Virus record (IMG/VR): IMGVR_UViG_3300025401_000027
Span: 1-64,000 of that record
Origin: a virus
DNA: 64,000 bases
Strand: one strand, 5' to 3'
This document shows, piece by piece, positions 38,566-47,720 of the stretch. The translations under genes were made by a program, and so were the position numbers. The notes under the pieces were generated by a model. The model was not told the origin of the DNA. It saw only the letters and a list, made by a program, of their open reading frames with translations, and made no database searches. Each line of letters opens with the position of its first letter. Within the stretch, counting starts at the first letter, position 1.

Positions 38566-41500
38566 TTAAAAATATTTAGTTTGACTAGAACCATCAAAAG
38601 GTATTTGAACCATTGATTTTTGTATTATTGTTCCATTATACCATAATTTCAACACATAAGTTCCATCAACTAATTTAACTGTAGGGTTAGACCCTATTGG
38701 TGAACCAAGATAAACGCCAATACTACCAACAGCTTGACCTAATGGGTTATCACAATTTTTTGTACAAATAGAACCATTATTTATATCTCCATTAATTGGG
38801 GTGTATACTGGATAATTAATAATTAACGATTCTGAAAAATCACTTGGATTAACAGAATTTTCGAGTGTTATTTTTATACCTTTATTTACAAAACTTTGTA
38901 ATTCTGAATCACTTATTATTTGAGTAATAGTATTGCCACATATGATATAAATATTTTCTGTATTTATACTAACATTAAATGTATAAACATAATCATAAAG
39001 AGTTGAATGAATTTCATAACTTTTAAACCCAACAATTTTTGGTGCTTTATCAGATGATGATGCACTTGAAGAATTGATTAGTGTATCACCACTATAATTT
39101 CCTGTTAAAGTACCAGCATCACCAACTTTTACATTAAAAGTATAATTTATATTAGGTGTTATACCAGTAAAATTAGGTATTAAGTATGTAAATGGAAATG
39201 AAAAATCTTGACTTGTTTCATTACTTTTTAATGGTGTATCATCAGCTAAGTAAGTTGTTAAATCAATATTATATGTGTTTGTACCATCAATAATATTAAC
39301 AGATAAAGGGTAATCTTGTTTTAACGAACCATCATCGGTTAAATCTTTCCTACCAATATTGAAATACCATGATGTTGTATCTGCCGATAAATTATAAAGT
39401 TCTAGTCTTTGTATATCAGTTAAGCTAGTATTAGGATTTGCAGCAATTTGAGCATTTATTGGTTGTATATCACTTTGTGATGGACCAAATAATTTTTCAA
39501 TTTCAGCATCTGTAATTTTACCCATTGATTGTGTTAAAGGATTTAAACCAGTATTTAATTGATACTTTTGAGCATCAAAAGCTGTTTGTTGATTTTTAGT
39601 ATCTGGGTCAGAAGGAGTCTCACCTTTTACAACAATATCTGGTGATTTAGTGATAAAATCAGCTCTTGGGTCATAAACTTGAGCATTTGCAAAATAATTA
39701 AAAGATAAAGCATTTTGAAGCTTATTAATAGGTCCATAAAGCGTTGAACCACCAATATATTTAAATGATATATTAACAGTTGTAATCATCGGTTGAACAC
39801 CTATACCCTCAGGATTTAAATCCCACAGGTTATCATCAAAATTAAAGGTAACATTATCAATCATTATTTTTGTGTTATAAAAATCACCAATTCTTAAAAT
39901 ACAAACTGGTGGTTGACCAAATGCTAAATTTTGTGGGTCACCAGTTGAATTTTGTGTTGCACCTTGTCTTGTACACTGTAATAAAAATGTTAATCTAGAA
40001 TTAAATCCTTCAGGTGTAATAGAATGAAATGATGGGTGAAAATATCTTATTTTTTCCCTAAATTTATCAAAAATAAATGTATCTGCTGGAATCCCATTAG
40101 CTGGGTCACCTTTTTGTAATTTTTCAAAAAAATCTAATTCAGTATAAAATCTTTTTAAAAACCCATTACTAAAACTACTTGGTATACTACCATTAATAGG
40201 TGTGATTTTTGGTTGTTCAATTGGTATTTTTTCTGGGTCAATAGTAAAGGTAACTGAAGCTATTCTGTCAAATTTAGCAGCCTGAGAATCAGTAGAACCA
40301 TCTTTTGAATAAGTACCATAAGGATTGTTACCAGTACCAACATTTGTTTTTGTTATTTTACATTTTACATTTGGAAAATTAGAAGTAATAAACTCGTTTA
40401 AACTTTTAGCTCTTTCTTGTGCTAGTTGTGAATTAATATTATTAGCAACAGTCTGACTACTTGCCTTACCACTAATTCTAGCTGTACAACCCTTACAACC
40501 ACCATCCTTTATTTCTGTATTTAACCAAGTATTTAAATCAGAAATAAAATTTGGACTAAAAACTGAATCATATTTTTTACCTGTTGGACCTTCAACACCA
40601 AGATTAAAATCATAATTGGTATTATCAACCCAATTATTACCCTCTTGTCCAGCATAAACACCAATACCATCAACAGAATCACCATTTTTATTTTCGTGTT
40701 TGCTATTATGTTCATAAAATTTAACTAAGGTACCATCATTAAGATTACGGGTATAATTAATGTCATAAACATCATTTGGAAAATAAAAACTAAAGATATA
40801 TATTGGTGGTTTTACGACTTGTTGTTTTGGTACTTCAGTCACCGTTTTAATTTTTACTTGATGCATTTCATCATATGTAAATTTATTTCCCCAACTTGCT
40901 TCTAAATCAATACAACCAGATAAAAATGAACGAACAAAATCTTCACTTGGCCCATTTTTACCAGCAAAAGTATTCATAATACTAGAATGGTCAGCAAATA
41001 TTTTAAACGATAAATTACCTGTTCTTTCAGTGTTATTATATGTATATATTGGCTCACCTCTACCAATAAAATTTGTTGTTTCAAGACTAACGTTACTTGT
41101 TTCACTAAAAGTTAAATCATAAGGTGGAAACCACATTATTCTACCAAACTTACCCGTTAAAAGGTCACCAGGTCCTTGTTCAATTGGTAATAAGTTAGAT
41201 GCCGCTTGACCAGCCCAAGCTAAATTTTCTATTGAAAACATATATTTCTTAGGTGAGGTTGGTATTCCACCACCATAAGTTCCACTTCTATCAATATCTT
41301 TATCAGTCTTATATGGAACAATTTTAACAAAACCATTATCATCTAATACAGAACCTTGATAATTTAACCTCCACCTATTTTGTATTGTATTTCCATTACC
41401 AGGTGTTTCAGCTTGATTGATACCAGCACTTCTTATTAATTTACTTAATGAATCATATCTATTATATGGTGTCCAAGCCCTACAAAAAGTATTATCGGCA

Positions 41501-43245
41501 GTTTGCCCAGTAGCATTTTTCATTATTGACCCATCTTTTGGATTAAACATCCAATTAGTTAAGACAGCTGAACCCTTAGATATACCACCAACTGAAGATA
41601 CTGTTTGTATTTGTGTACTCTTTTTAATACCCATATCACCCTTAACAGATACGATATTTTTCATACCTTTATCGTTAAATAATAATTGGGTTTTCCATAA
41701 TAGTGATTTTTTATTATTTGAAGGTGTGGCTAAATCACCTTGAAACGTGATTCCACCTTTATTTGAATTTAAAGCATCACCATTATTAGTAATCCAAGTA
41801 AAATTAGTTTTGAATGGTGCACCATCGTCAACATTATAATGGATATTACCATCTTCTGGACTAACAAAACCATAATCAACAACAATCGCCTCTCTATTCC
41901 AATTTAAATCTGGAATTACTTTATTTGTGGTAGTAGTACCACCAGTTGTTGTTGTTAAAGCATTAACAAATGGGTATAAATCACCCTTAGTTGTCATAAA
42001 TGCGTAACCATTAGGGTTTACTATAAATTTACGTTTATGGTCAGTATAACCTGGTGAATAACCACTTCTAAATGGTGTATCGTCTTGATTATATCCATTA
42101 GAAACATTTTTACCTAAACCAAGATTAGCTTTAATATTAGCTGTAAGTGAATCAATTTGTCCATCACCAGTATTAATAAGCATACTGTTAGTCCATTGCA
42201 TGTCGGTTACATAACCATTTTCATTTGAGAATGGTGAACCATCACTACTTAAAAAAGAATTCGGTGTATAAAAACCTAATACTTTTTCAACATATGTTAA
42301 TGGTTTAGTATTAGAAGGAACAGTAATTGTATAATTTTTTCTAAAACCATTTAAACCTTTACCTTGAATAATATTAGTAATATCTGTACTAACATCAAAT
42401 AAACCTAATATTTGCTTTTGTGTATTAAACGCTGCGTTATTAGCTAAGGCTAAAGCTAATTGTTGACCACCAATAACACCTAATTTAGTATCTTTAAGTA
42501 TGCCAGCTGCTGTTAAAGCTCTACCAGCTAAAGAACTTCTAATATCAAAACTATTTGATAATCCACCATTAAGATTTGAAATACCAATACCTTGACCATT
42601 AATTGCACTACCTAAAATATTAGCGGCTTGAACTGCTACACCTTGACCTAAGTTTATCCCACCATATTTATCTAAATAACCACCACTTATTTGAGAATTA
42701 GTATTAATTGGTTGAAGTACAATATAATCTGATACATCAACTTGTTTAGTATTATCAACATATAAATTCTTTAATGTAGATTTTTCTCTATACGATAATA
42801 AATTAGATTTAGGTAAAATACCATATTTATTTCTATCTTCTTTATAATAATCAGTTGTACCATTATCTGGATTTGGTGATGTTGGATAATCTGGATTAGA
42901 TTCTATTAGTTGGTATTCAATTTTAACAAATGTTGGTGGTAACCCATCAGAATTAACAAATCTATTATTAATAACATTATTTTCATAACGAAAAGTCTCA
43001 GATTCGATTGGTAATTGATTAATTACCGAATCACCATTATTAGCAAATGTATCTAATACTGGTTCACCACCAAGTGGTCCAGTTCCTTGAAATATAGCTT
43101 TCTGTGGATATTTAATAGGGTTTATGATATTTTTACTTAATAAGAAGTCACGAATATCATTACCAGTTACTGTACCAACAGTAACACTATTTATAGTATT
43201 ACGAGTACTATCTGTTGGTATTGATGTATTATAATACAATGGCAT
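38566..43245 (-). CDS. Giant baseplate/tail protein with an OmpA-like domain
   Basis: The protein has 1559 residues. Residues about 885-1000 read as an OmpA-like peptidoglycan-binding domain: ARISGKASSQTVANNINSQL then AQERAKSLNEFI and a DRIASVTFTID end strand. Residues about 700-770 carry 'FIGRGEPIYTYNNTERTGNL', a pattern I associate with phage baseplate or tube-initiator proteins in which a Gly-Glu-Pro turn precedes TERT-G. Residues about 1250-1559 are beta-rich. It is placed between the tape measure and gp53, where T4 encodes gp48/gp54-type proteins, so a tube-initiation or hub-wedge role is possible. A T4-late-like TATTTATA lies 16 bases before the ATG. Confidence 0.65.
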   Translation of the reverse strand: MPLYYNTSIPTDSTRNTINSVTVGTVTGNDIRDFLLSKNIINPIKYPQKAIFQGTGPLGGEPVLDTFANNGDSVINQLPIESETFRYENNVINNRFVNSDGLPPTFVKIEYQLIESNPDYPTSPNPDNGTTDYYKEDRNKYGILPKSNLLSYREKSTLKNLYVDNTKQVDVSDYIVLQPINTNSQISGGYLDKYGGINLGQGVAVQAANILGSAINGQGIGISNLNGGLSNSFDIRSSLAGRALTAAGILKDTKLGVIGGQQLALALANNAAFNTQKQILGLFDVSTDITNIIQGKGLNGFRKNYTITVPSNTKPLTYVEKVLGFYTPNSFLSSDGSPFSNENGYVTDMQWTNSMLINTGDGQIDSLTANIKANLGLGKNVSNGYNQDDTPFRSGYSPGYTDHKRKFIVNPNGYAFMTTKGDLYPFVNALTTTTGGTTTTNKVIPDLNWNREAIVVDYGFVSPEDGNIHYNVDDGAPFKTNFTWITNNGDALNSNKGGITFQGDLATPSNNKKSLLWKTQLLFNDKGMKNIVSVKGDMGIKKSTQIQTVSSVGGISKGSAVLTNWMFNPKDGSIMKNATGQTADNTFCRAWTPYNRYDSLSKLIRSAGINQAETPGNGNTIQNRWRLNYQGSVLDDNGFVKIVPYKTDKDIDRSGTYGGGIPTSPKKYMFSIENLAWAGQAASNLLPIEQGPGDLLTGKFGRIMWFPPYDLTFSETSNVSLETTNFIGRGEPIYTYNNTERTGNLSFKIFADHSSIMNTFAGKNGPSEDFVRSFLSGCIDLEASWGNKFTYDEMHQVKIKTVTEVPKQQVVKPPIYIFSFYFPNDVYDINYTRNLNDGTLVKFYEHNSKHENKNGDSVDGIGVYAGQEGNNWVDNTNYDFNLGVEGPTGKKYDSVFSPNFISDLNTWLNTEIKDGGCKGCTARISGKASSQTVANNINSQLAQERAKSLNEFITSNFPNVKCKITKTNVGTGNNPYGTYSKDGSTDSQAAKFDRIASVTFTIDPEKIPIEQPKITPINGSIPSSFSNGFLKRFYTELDFFEKLQKGDPANGIPADTFIFDKFREKIRYFHPSFHSITPEGFNSRLTFLLQCTRQGATQNSTGDPQNLAFGQPPVCILRIGDFYNTKIMIDNVTFNFDDNLWDLNPEGIGVQPMITTVNISFKYIGGSTLYGPINKLQNALSFNYFANAQVYDPRADFITKSPDIVVKGETPSDPDTKNQQTAFDAQKYQLNTGLNPLTQSMGKITDAEIEKLFGPSQSDIQPINAQIAANPNTSLTDIQRLELYNLSADTTSWYFNIGRKDLTDDGSLKQDYPLSVNIIDGTNTYNIDLTTYLADDTPLKSNETSQDFSFPFTYLIPNFTGITPNINYTFNVKVGDAGTLTGNYSGDTLINSSSASSSDKAPKIVGFKSYEIHSTLYDYVYTFNVSINTENIYIICGNTITQIISDSELQSFVNKGIKITLENSVNPSDFSESLIINYPVYTPINGDINNGSICTKNCDNPLGQAVGSIGVYLGSPIGSNPTVKLVDGTYVLKLWYNGTIIQKSMVQIPFDGSSQTKYF

Positions 43246-43306
43246 AGTATAAATCTTTTTATATAAATAGTATTATATAAAAAAATTTAACAAAATAAAG
43301 GTTGTA

Positions 43307-43346
43307 TAAAATAAAATAGACCCATTTAGGGCCTATATTTTATTTT
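43307..43346 (-). terminator. Long-stem bidirectional terminator downstream of the tape measure
   Basis: Stem TAGGCCC / GGGTCTA with loop TAAAT is extended by complementary A/T tracts (TAAAATAAAA / TTTTATTTTA) with a two-base bulge. It lies downstream of both the tape-measure stop and a host-type promoter, and upstream of the 1559-residue gene. Confidence 0.75.
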
Positions 43347-43428
43347 ATATTTTTTATTGTAATTATAATAATAATTATAATCTATAATTATATAGTTATT
43401 TAATAGTTGTTATTTAATATATTATATG

Positions 43429-43459
43429 CAAATATACGTAAAAAAAATTATAAAATCAA
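43429..43459 (-). promoter_or_regulatory. Bacteroidota-type promoter downstream of the tape measure
   Basis: TTG (43459-43457) and TATATTTG (43436-43429) are 20 bases apart on the minus strand. A terminator follows about 85-115 bases downstream, before any gene starts, so the product would be a short RNA unless the terminator is leaky. Confidence 0.7.
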
Positions 43460-43489
43460 CTTATTTTTAATTATTTTTTTAAATATTTA

Positions 43490-46144
43490 TTAGCTTTTAA
43501 CTAAACCAGGTTTACCAGAAACAGATGTTTGAGTAGCCTGGTTAACTAATCTTGATATATTTCTGATAAATGATGGGTCATTTATCAATTGAGTACCCAA
43601 TTCTTGAGTTATATTATTACCTAATTTTAATTCAATTGAGCCATTTATTTTTAAATCACCTAATTGTACATTTAAATTACCTGGTAATGAATTAATAGGT
43701 GTTGATGGTGCGTTAACTTGTTGTGAACCCAATACTCTAGCTAAATCTTTATTACCATTAACATTAGTACCAGCAATCATCGTACCATCATTAACCTTCA
43801 TAAATTTATCGTTAGGATTAAATACAACCCCATCATTAACCTCACCAATTTTATTACCAATATATGAACCAGCTGAAGAACCAAGTGTTGAAAAAAGTGG
43901 GATTAATTCTGGTTGTGCTAATAAAAGAGCACCAATAGTACCTAAAGCACCACCAGCTATCGCACCAAATGTACCACCTTTATTAGCTTGTTTTCCACTA
44001 GTCATCTCATAAGCACCACTACCTAAAAGACCACCAGTTACAGTACCACCAATAGCACCTAAAGTACCTTTTGCAACGTTACCAATTTTAGATATTACAC
44101 TAGTAGATGCTTTTTCAACATTTTGAACACTTTGTGTTGTAACCCCACCAACTTTATTAATTGTATTTGTTCCAGTTTCTCCTATATCGTTACTAATATT
44201 TGTAACATTTCTAGCAGCTTGACCCTCAGCAAATATCATACCTTCTTGTTCAGCTGTTGTAGCTGCATTAGCGGCACTAACACCTAAACCACCACCTACA
44301 GTAGGGCCACCACCACCACCACCACCACCACCAGTAAGGCTAATTAAATTATTTTTTTTCATTCCAAATAAAAACCCTTCAGAAAGTAAAACTCCATTTT
44401 CAATCCATTGTCCAACATCTGAAAGAGCCTTTACCATATTACCACCAAGAAAAACACCAGCAATTAATTTCCAATTCTCTACAACAAATGAAAATACTTT
44501 TCCAACTGCCTTACCAAAACCAATTATCGCTTCTTGAAAACCTTTATCACTTAACGTATCGGTTAATTTTTTAAACCCATTTGAAATACGTTTCATGTTT
44601 TCATCTGTTAAAAATCCTTTAGCAAAATCAACTTTAAATTTATTAATAATCCCATCAATACTCTCATCAAAACTTTTTGAATTTTCAGCCAACTCCGAAA
44701 GAGTTTTTTGTCTATTCATTTCATTAATAAGTTGTTGCTTATTTAAATTTTTAATATCTTTAGTATCACCATTAATATTTAAGGTTATTACACCATTTTT
44801 ACTAATTTGTGCTTTATTAGCTAAAAATTCTTCTAAATCTTTATCGGGTTCACCAGAAAGACTAATTCTTTTTTTAATTTCGTCTAATTTTAATTGGTTT
44901 CTACCCATAGTAACAATCTTATCATATTCAACACCAGTAGCCTTAGCAGCCTCTCTAAGTCTTGACATCTCATATGTGTTCATTTCTATACCATTCTTAC
45001 CAAAATGCATTGAAGATTTTGCGGCATCAGCAAAATCTTGAGTTAATCCTTCAACATCATTACGTGCTTTATACATTAATTTGAATGGGTCTGCCAAACT
45101 TGATAAACTACCACCCAATACTTGTAATTGGGCTGACATTTCAACAGCACCTTCAATATCAAAAGCCTTATCAGCCATTGGTTCAATTGTTTTCATCTCA
45201 ATTCCCAATTTATTAGCTGTTTCAGCCATTTTAGCTAAACCTTTGGCACCATTTTTAAAATCATACTTATTTAACATATCCATATTATTGGTTATGTCGT
45301 TAAGTATTTTTTTAGGTTTAAGACCTAATTTTCTAGCTTCTTGATAAGTATCTTGGGTAAAATCACGAGCATCTTCAACTGACATACCTAATTTATCAAA
45401 ACTAGCCGCCAATTTTATTACGGCTTCTTCACCTAAACCAGTACCTTGAGCCATTTGAGTCATAGCCACTAACCCCTTTGAACCAAGTTCAACAGACCTA
45501 CCTAATTCATCACTGAATTCATTTTGCATTTTGGACATTTGTTCAATGTTACCACCAATTTGTGAAGTTTGGTCAACAGCATCGAAAAAATTACCTCTAA
45601 AATCATTGGCTTTATCATTAAAAACACCTAAACTTAATGCTGATTTTTTAATAGCTTTATCTATTTCAAAAACACCACTATTTTTAATCATACCAAAACC
45701 AGACATCATTAAATCTGGTATTTTTGCAAGTATTTTACCTGACATTTGAAGACCTAAATTCCATTTATTAATAGAATCAAGACCTTCTTTAATTTCATTA
45801 TTTTGCTCCTTTAAATAATTTATTTGTTTAATTAACTGAGAAATCCTTTCATTGTTTTCCTCTTTATTTTCTTTATTTAATTTTAATAATCTTTCTTCTA
45901 AAAAATTAATTTCAGTTTGTGTTTTTTTCCACTTTTTAAGATACTCTAAGTATTCTGAACTATCTTTTTTAATTGAATCTTGAACATCATGAGTTTCTCT
46001 AAGTATCCTAACATACTTAGCTGCACTAGAACCCCATTCGTCAATTATTTTACTTAATTGTTCCGAATTTTGTAAATCTTTACTATTTGGTACAATTTTA
46101 CCACCATCATTACCACCACTATTATTTTTTTCGTTAACTGCCAT
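43490..46144 (-). CDS. Tail tape-measure protein
   Basis: The protein has 884 residues. The first 130 residues are charged coiled coil (EERLLKLNKENKEENNERIS). The middle is helical with many MAQ, AAS and FADAAKS segments. Residues about 600-610 contain nine consecutive glycines. Residues about 680-770 are Gly/Ala-rich and hydrophobic (GALGTIGALLLAQPELIPLF), as in the membrane-interacting part of tape measures. It directly follows the putative frameshifted tail chaperone, the conserved position for tape measures. At about 1.5 angstroms per residue, a tail near 130 nm would be expected if the whole chain spans the tube. Confidence 0.85.
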   Translation of the reverse strand: MAVNEKNNSGGNDGGKIVPNSKDLQNSEQLSKIIDEWGSSAAKYVRILRETHDVQDSIKKDSSEYLEYLKKWKKTQTEINFLEERLLKLNKENKEENNERISQLIKQINYLKEQNNEIKEGLDSINKWNLGLQMSGKILAKIPDLMMSGFGMIKNSGVFEIDKAIKKSALSLGVFNDKANDFRGNFFDAVDQTSQIGGNIEQMSKMQNEFSDELGRSVELGSKGLVAMTQMAQGTGLGEEAVIKLAASFDKLGMSVEDARDFTQDTYQEARKLGLKPKKILNDITNNMDMLNKYDFKNGAKGLAKMAETANKLGIEMKTIEPMADKAFDIEGAVEMSAQLQVLGGSLSSLADPFKLMYKARNDVEGLTQDFADAAKSSMHFGKNGIEMNTYEMSRLREAAKATGVEYDKIVTMGRNQLKLDEIKKRISLSGEPDKDLEEFLANKAQISKNGVITLNINGDTKDIKNLNKQQLINEMNRQKTLSELAENSKSFDESIDGIINKFKVDFAKGFLTDENMKRISNGFKKLTDTLSDKGFQEAIIGFGKAVGKVFSFVVENWKLIAGVFLGGNMVKALSDVGQWIENGVLLSEGFLFGMKKNNLISLTGGGGGGGGGPTVGGGLGVSAANAATTAEQEGMIFAEGQAARNVTNISNDIGETGTNTINKVGGVTTQSVQNVEKASTSVISKIGNVAKGTLGAIGGTVTGGLLGSGAYEMTSGKQANKGGTFGAIAGGALGTIGALLLAQPELIPLFSTLGSSAGSYIGNKIGEVNDGVVFNPNDKFMKVNDGTMIAGTNVNGNKDLARVLGSQQVNAPSTPINSLPGNLNVQLGDLKINGSIELKLGNNITQELGTQLINDPSFIRNISRLVNQATQTSVSGKPGLVKS

Positions 46145-46157
46145 TACTTTATTTTTA

Positions 46158-46167
46158 TATAAATATC
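46158..46167 (-). promoter_or_regulatory. Putative late promoter element GATATTTATA before the tape measure
   Basis: GATATTTATA is followed by 13 bases (TAAAAATAAAGTA is the leader) before ATG. The leader resembles that of the 1041-residue gene. Inferred from recurrence only. Confidence 0.45.
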
Positions 46168-46177
46168 TTAAAATAAA

Positions 46178-46200
46178 AAAACCCCATATGGGGTTCTTTT
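46178..46200 (-). terminator. Intrinsic terminator after the tail chaperone frames
   Basis: The palindrome AACCCCATATGGGGTT has a preceding A run and a T-rich tract on the minus strand. It touches the stop of the 46200 frame and precedes the late-like element of the tape measure gene. Confidence 0.75.
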
Positions 46201-46463
46201 TAATTTAATGGTATTTCACCAGTTTTTATTTTACTTTTTAATGCACTCCCACTTATTGATGATTGTCTTTTACCCTTTCCAGTTGAATTTTTTTGCCCAT
46301 CAACCATTTCTCTTTCTTTATTTTTCTTTTTAACTAATAAACCTAAATAAAATCTTCTTTCGCAAGTTGGCATCATAATAACATCAGCATAAGTTACATT
46401 CATATGTTGTGTACAAAGAAATATTTCTTCCCATAATTCAGCTTTATATTGAAATGTTAGGCC
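46200..46463 (-). CDS. Downstream half of a probable frameshifted tail-assembly chaperone
   Basis: The open frame extends upstream to 46529 but there begins only with TTG inside the upstream gene, in a different frame. The first ATG is at 46403. Residues encoded before that ATG (GLTFQYKAELWEEIFLCTQH) look genuinely protein-like, so this frame is probably reached by ribosomal frameshifting from the gp26-like gene at the T7 run 46470-46464. It encodes about 87 residues including ADVIMMPTCERRFYLGLL, a 'P..ERR.Y...L' pattern seen in small phage tail-assembly proteins. A terminator follows immediately, then the tape measure. Confidence 0.6.
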   Translation of the reverse strand, partial: GLTFQYKAELWEEIFLCTQHMNVTYADVIMMPTCERRFYLGLLVKKKNKEREMVDGQKNSTGKGKRQSSISGSALKSKIKTGEIPLN

Positions 46464-47607
46464 AAAAAAACTTGAAGTTAAGTGGAAGAAATGTTTTAAT
46501 GGAACCACCTCCAGGGGTTCCAACTTCAATATTTAAATCAACACCACTTTCAATATTACTTATATAGTCCCTTAAAGCCTTAGCATCACCAACCCTCATA
46601 TTTTGAACAAATTCTTTTATAAGGGTTTTATTTCTTTCACCATCTACTTCAACCAATTGTCTTTCTAAAGCATATGTTGATGTATTATTTATTGGTATAC
46701 CATTTTTTTCTTCATCATCAACAATCTTTTGTATATCATCAATGTCACCAACGTTTAATAGTCTAAATTTAATATTAAACTTAGATACTGGTAATTTAAA
46801 ATTAAATAACCCTTCAGCATCTGGTTCAGCTCCTAATTTATTTACTTTTAATGTATTAAGGTTAACCTCCGTTTCAAATGGGTCATTATTTTCATCAAAA
46901 AGTGTTACTGGATACATTTCACCATAACCAGTCGCCCTAATCCAAAGCATAATCGCATTTCTATCCCCAACATGTAAATCACGATATCTTAAATCATGCT
47001 CAAGAAGTTTTCTATTTATAAGAATCTCTAAAAATTCACCACTTTTTAATAAATTAGGTGATGTAAGAATATTCTCATCTGCCGTTGTCATATAAGCTAC
47101 TCTAACATTAGCTTTTTTATTTTTATAAAGTTTACCCTCAGATGGTAAAGGAATAACATCAAAACTCATATTATATTGAGGTTGACTTAATTGTTCAATG
47201 TAAGAATCTTGTGAATTCATATTAAAATTTGTTTTAATTGGTGATGTTATTGTTTGTTTTGTTGGTACAATAACTTTAGGTTGTTCTTTTATTTGTTCTT
47301 TAGGTTTTTCAGTTTGTACTTCATCCTTAGATTTTTCTTGTTCTTTTTGTTTAGCTTCACTCCTAAGCCTTAATTGTTCTAAAGTTCTAAGTCTCATTTG
47401 CTCAATAGCATCATCTAACGGCGTGTTTGTTTTACCACCATTATAAAATTCATCAATAAGTTCTGGTAATTTTTCTTCATACTCAGGTTGACTTGATATT
47501 TGTTTAATATCTTCTGGTTTTGGAATTAATGTTTCTTGATTTGTTGTTTCTTGATTTGTTGTTTTTAGTTGTACCTTTGGAAATACATTAGGCTTTATAT
47601 CACTCAT
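46444..47607 (-). CDS. gp26: gp26-like baseplate hub / tail chaperone
   Basis: The protein has 387 residues. The N-terminal 140 residues are Gln/Lys/Glu rich and probably disordered. The conserved core starts at about 150: FDVIPLPSEGKLYKNKKANV, then 'MTTADENILTSP.LLKSG', 'RDLHVGDRNAIMLWIRATGYG' in shortened form and VGDIDDIQKI. This pattern is shared by gp26-type proteins of T4-like phages, encoded next to the tape measure. It lies downstream of a homing endonuclease insertion and overlaps the following frame, suggesting a frameshift product of about 468 residues. Such pairs typically chaperone the tape-measure protein during tail assembly. Confidence 0.72.
   Translation of the reverse strand: MSDIKPNVFPKVQLKTTNQETTNQETLIPKPEDIKQISSQPEYEEKLPELIDEFYNGGKTNTPLDDAIEQMRLRTLEQLRLRSEAKQKEQEKSKDEVQTEKPKEQIKEQPKVIVPTKQTITSPIKTNFNMNSQDSYIEQLSQPQYNMSFDVIPLPSEGKLYKNKKANVRVAYMTTADENILTSPNLLKSGEFLEILINRKLLEHDLRYRDLHVGDRNAIMLWIRATGYGEMYPVTLFDENNDPFETEVNLNTLKVNKLGAEPDAEGLFNFKLPVSKFNIKFRLLNVGDIDDIQKIVDDEEKNGIPINNTSTYALERQLVEVDGERNKTLIKEFVQNMRVGDAKALRDYISNIESGVDLNIEVGTPGGGSIKTFLPLNFKFFWPNISI
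46464..46470 (-). other. Candidate programmed frameshift site (T7 run)
   Basis: The upstream frame reads AAG TTT TTT TGG. A +1 or -2 slip of Phe-tRNA on the seven T residues leads to GGC and into the downstream open frame without any stop between. The downstream frame lacks an ATG before it is needed. Lambda-like and Mu-like phages use slips of this kind in tail chaperones. Confidence 0.5.
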
Positions 47608-47672
47608 ATTTTTAAAACTTTATTCTAATAAATATAGATAATATAATTTTTTTGTAAATACCACAAATAAAA

Positions 47673-47698
47673 AACCCCATAGAATTATCCATAGGGTT
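47673..47698 (-). terminator. Intrinsic terminator after homing endonuclease 1
   Basis: Minus-strand stem AACCCTATGGA / TCTATGGGGTT (with two G-T pairs, loop TAAT) is followed by a T run. It isolates the endonuclease transcript from the downstream gp26-like gene. Confidence 0.75.
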
Positions 47699-47720
47699 CT
47701 TTGTAATAAATTTTGTAAAT

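Noticed and set aside
44595-45041. 148-codon plus-strand frame
   Set aside because: It is antisense to the helical part of the tape measure and shows the Leu/Phe/Ser shadow composition of Lys/Glu-rich coding sequence.
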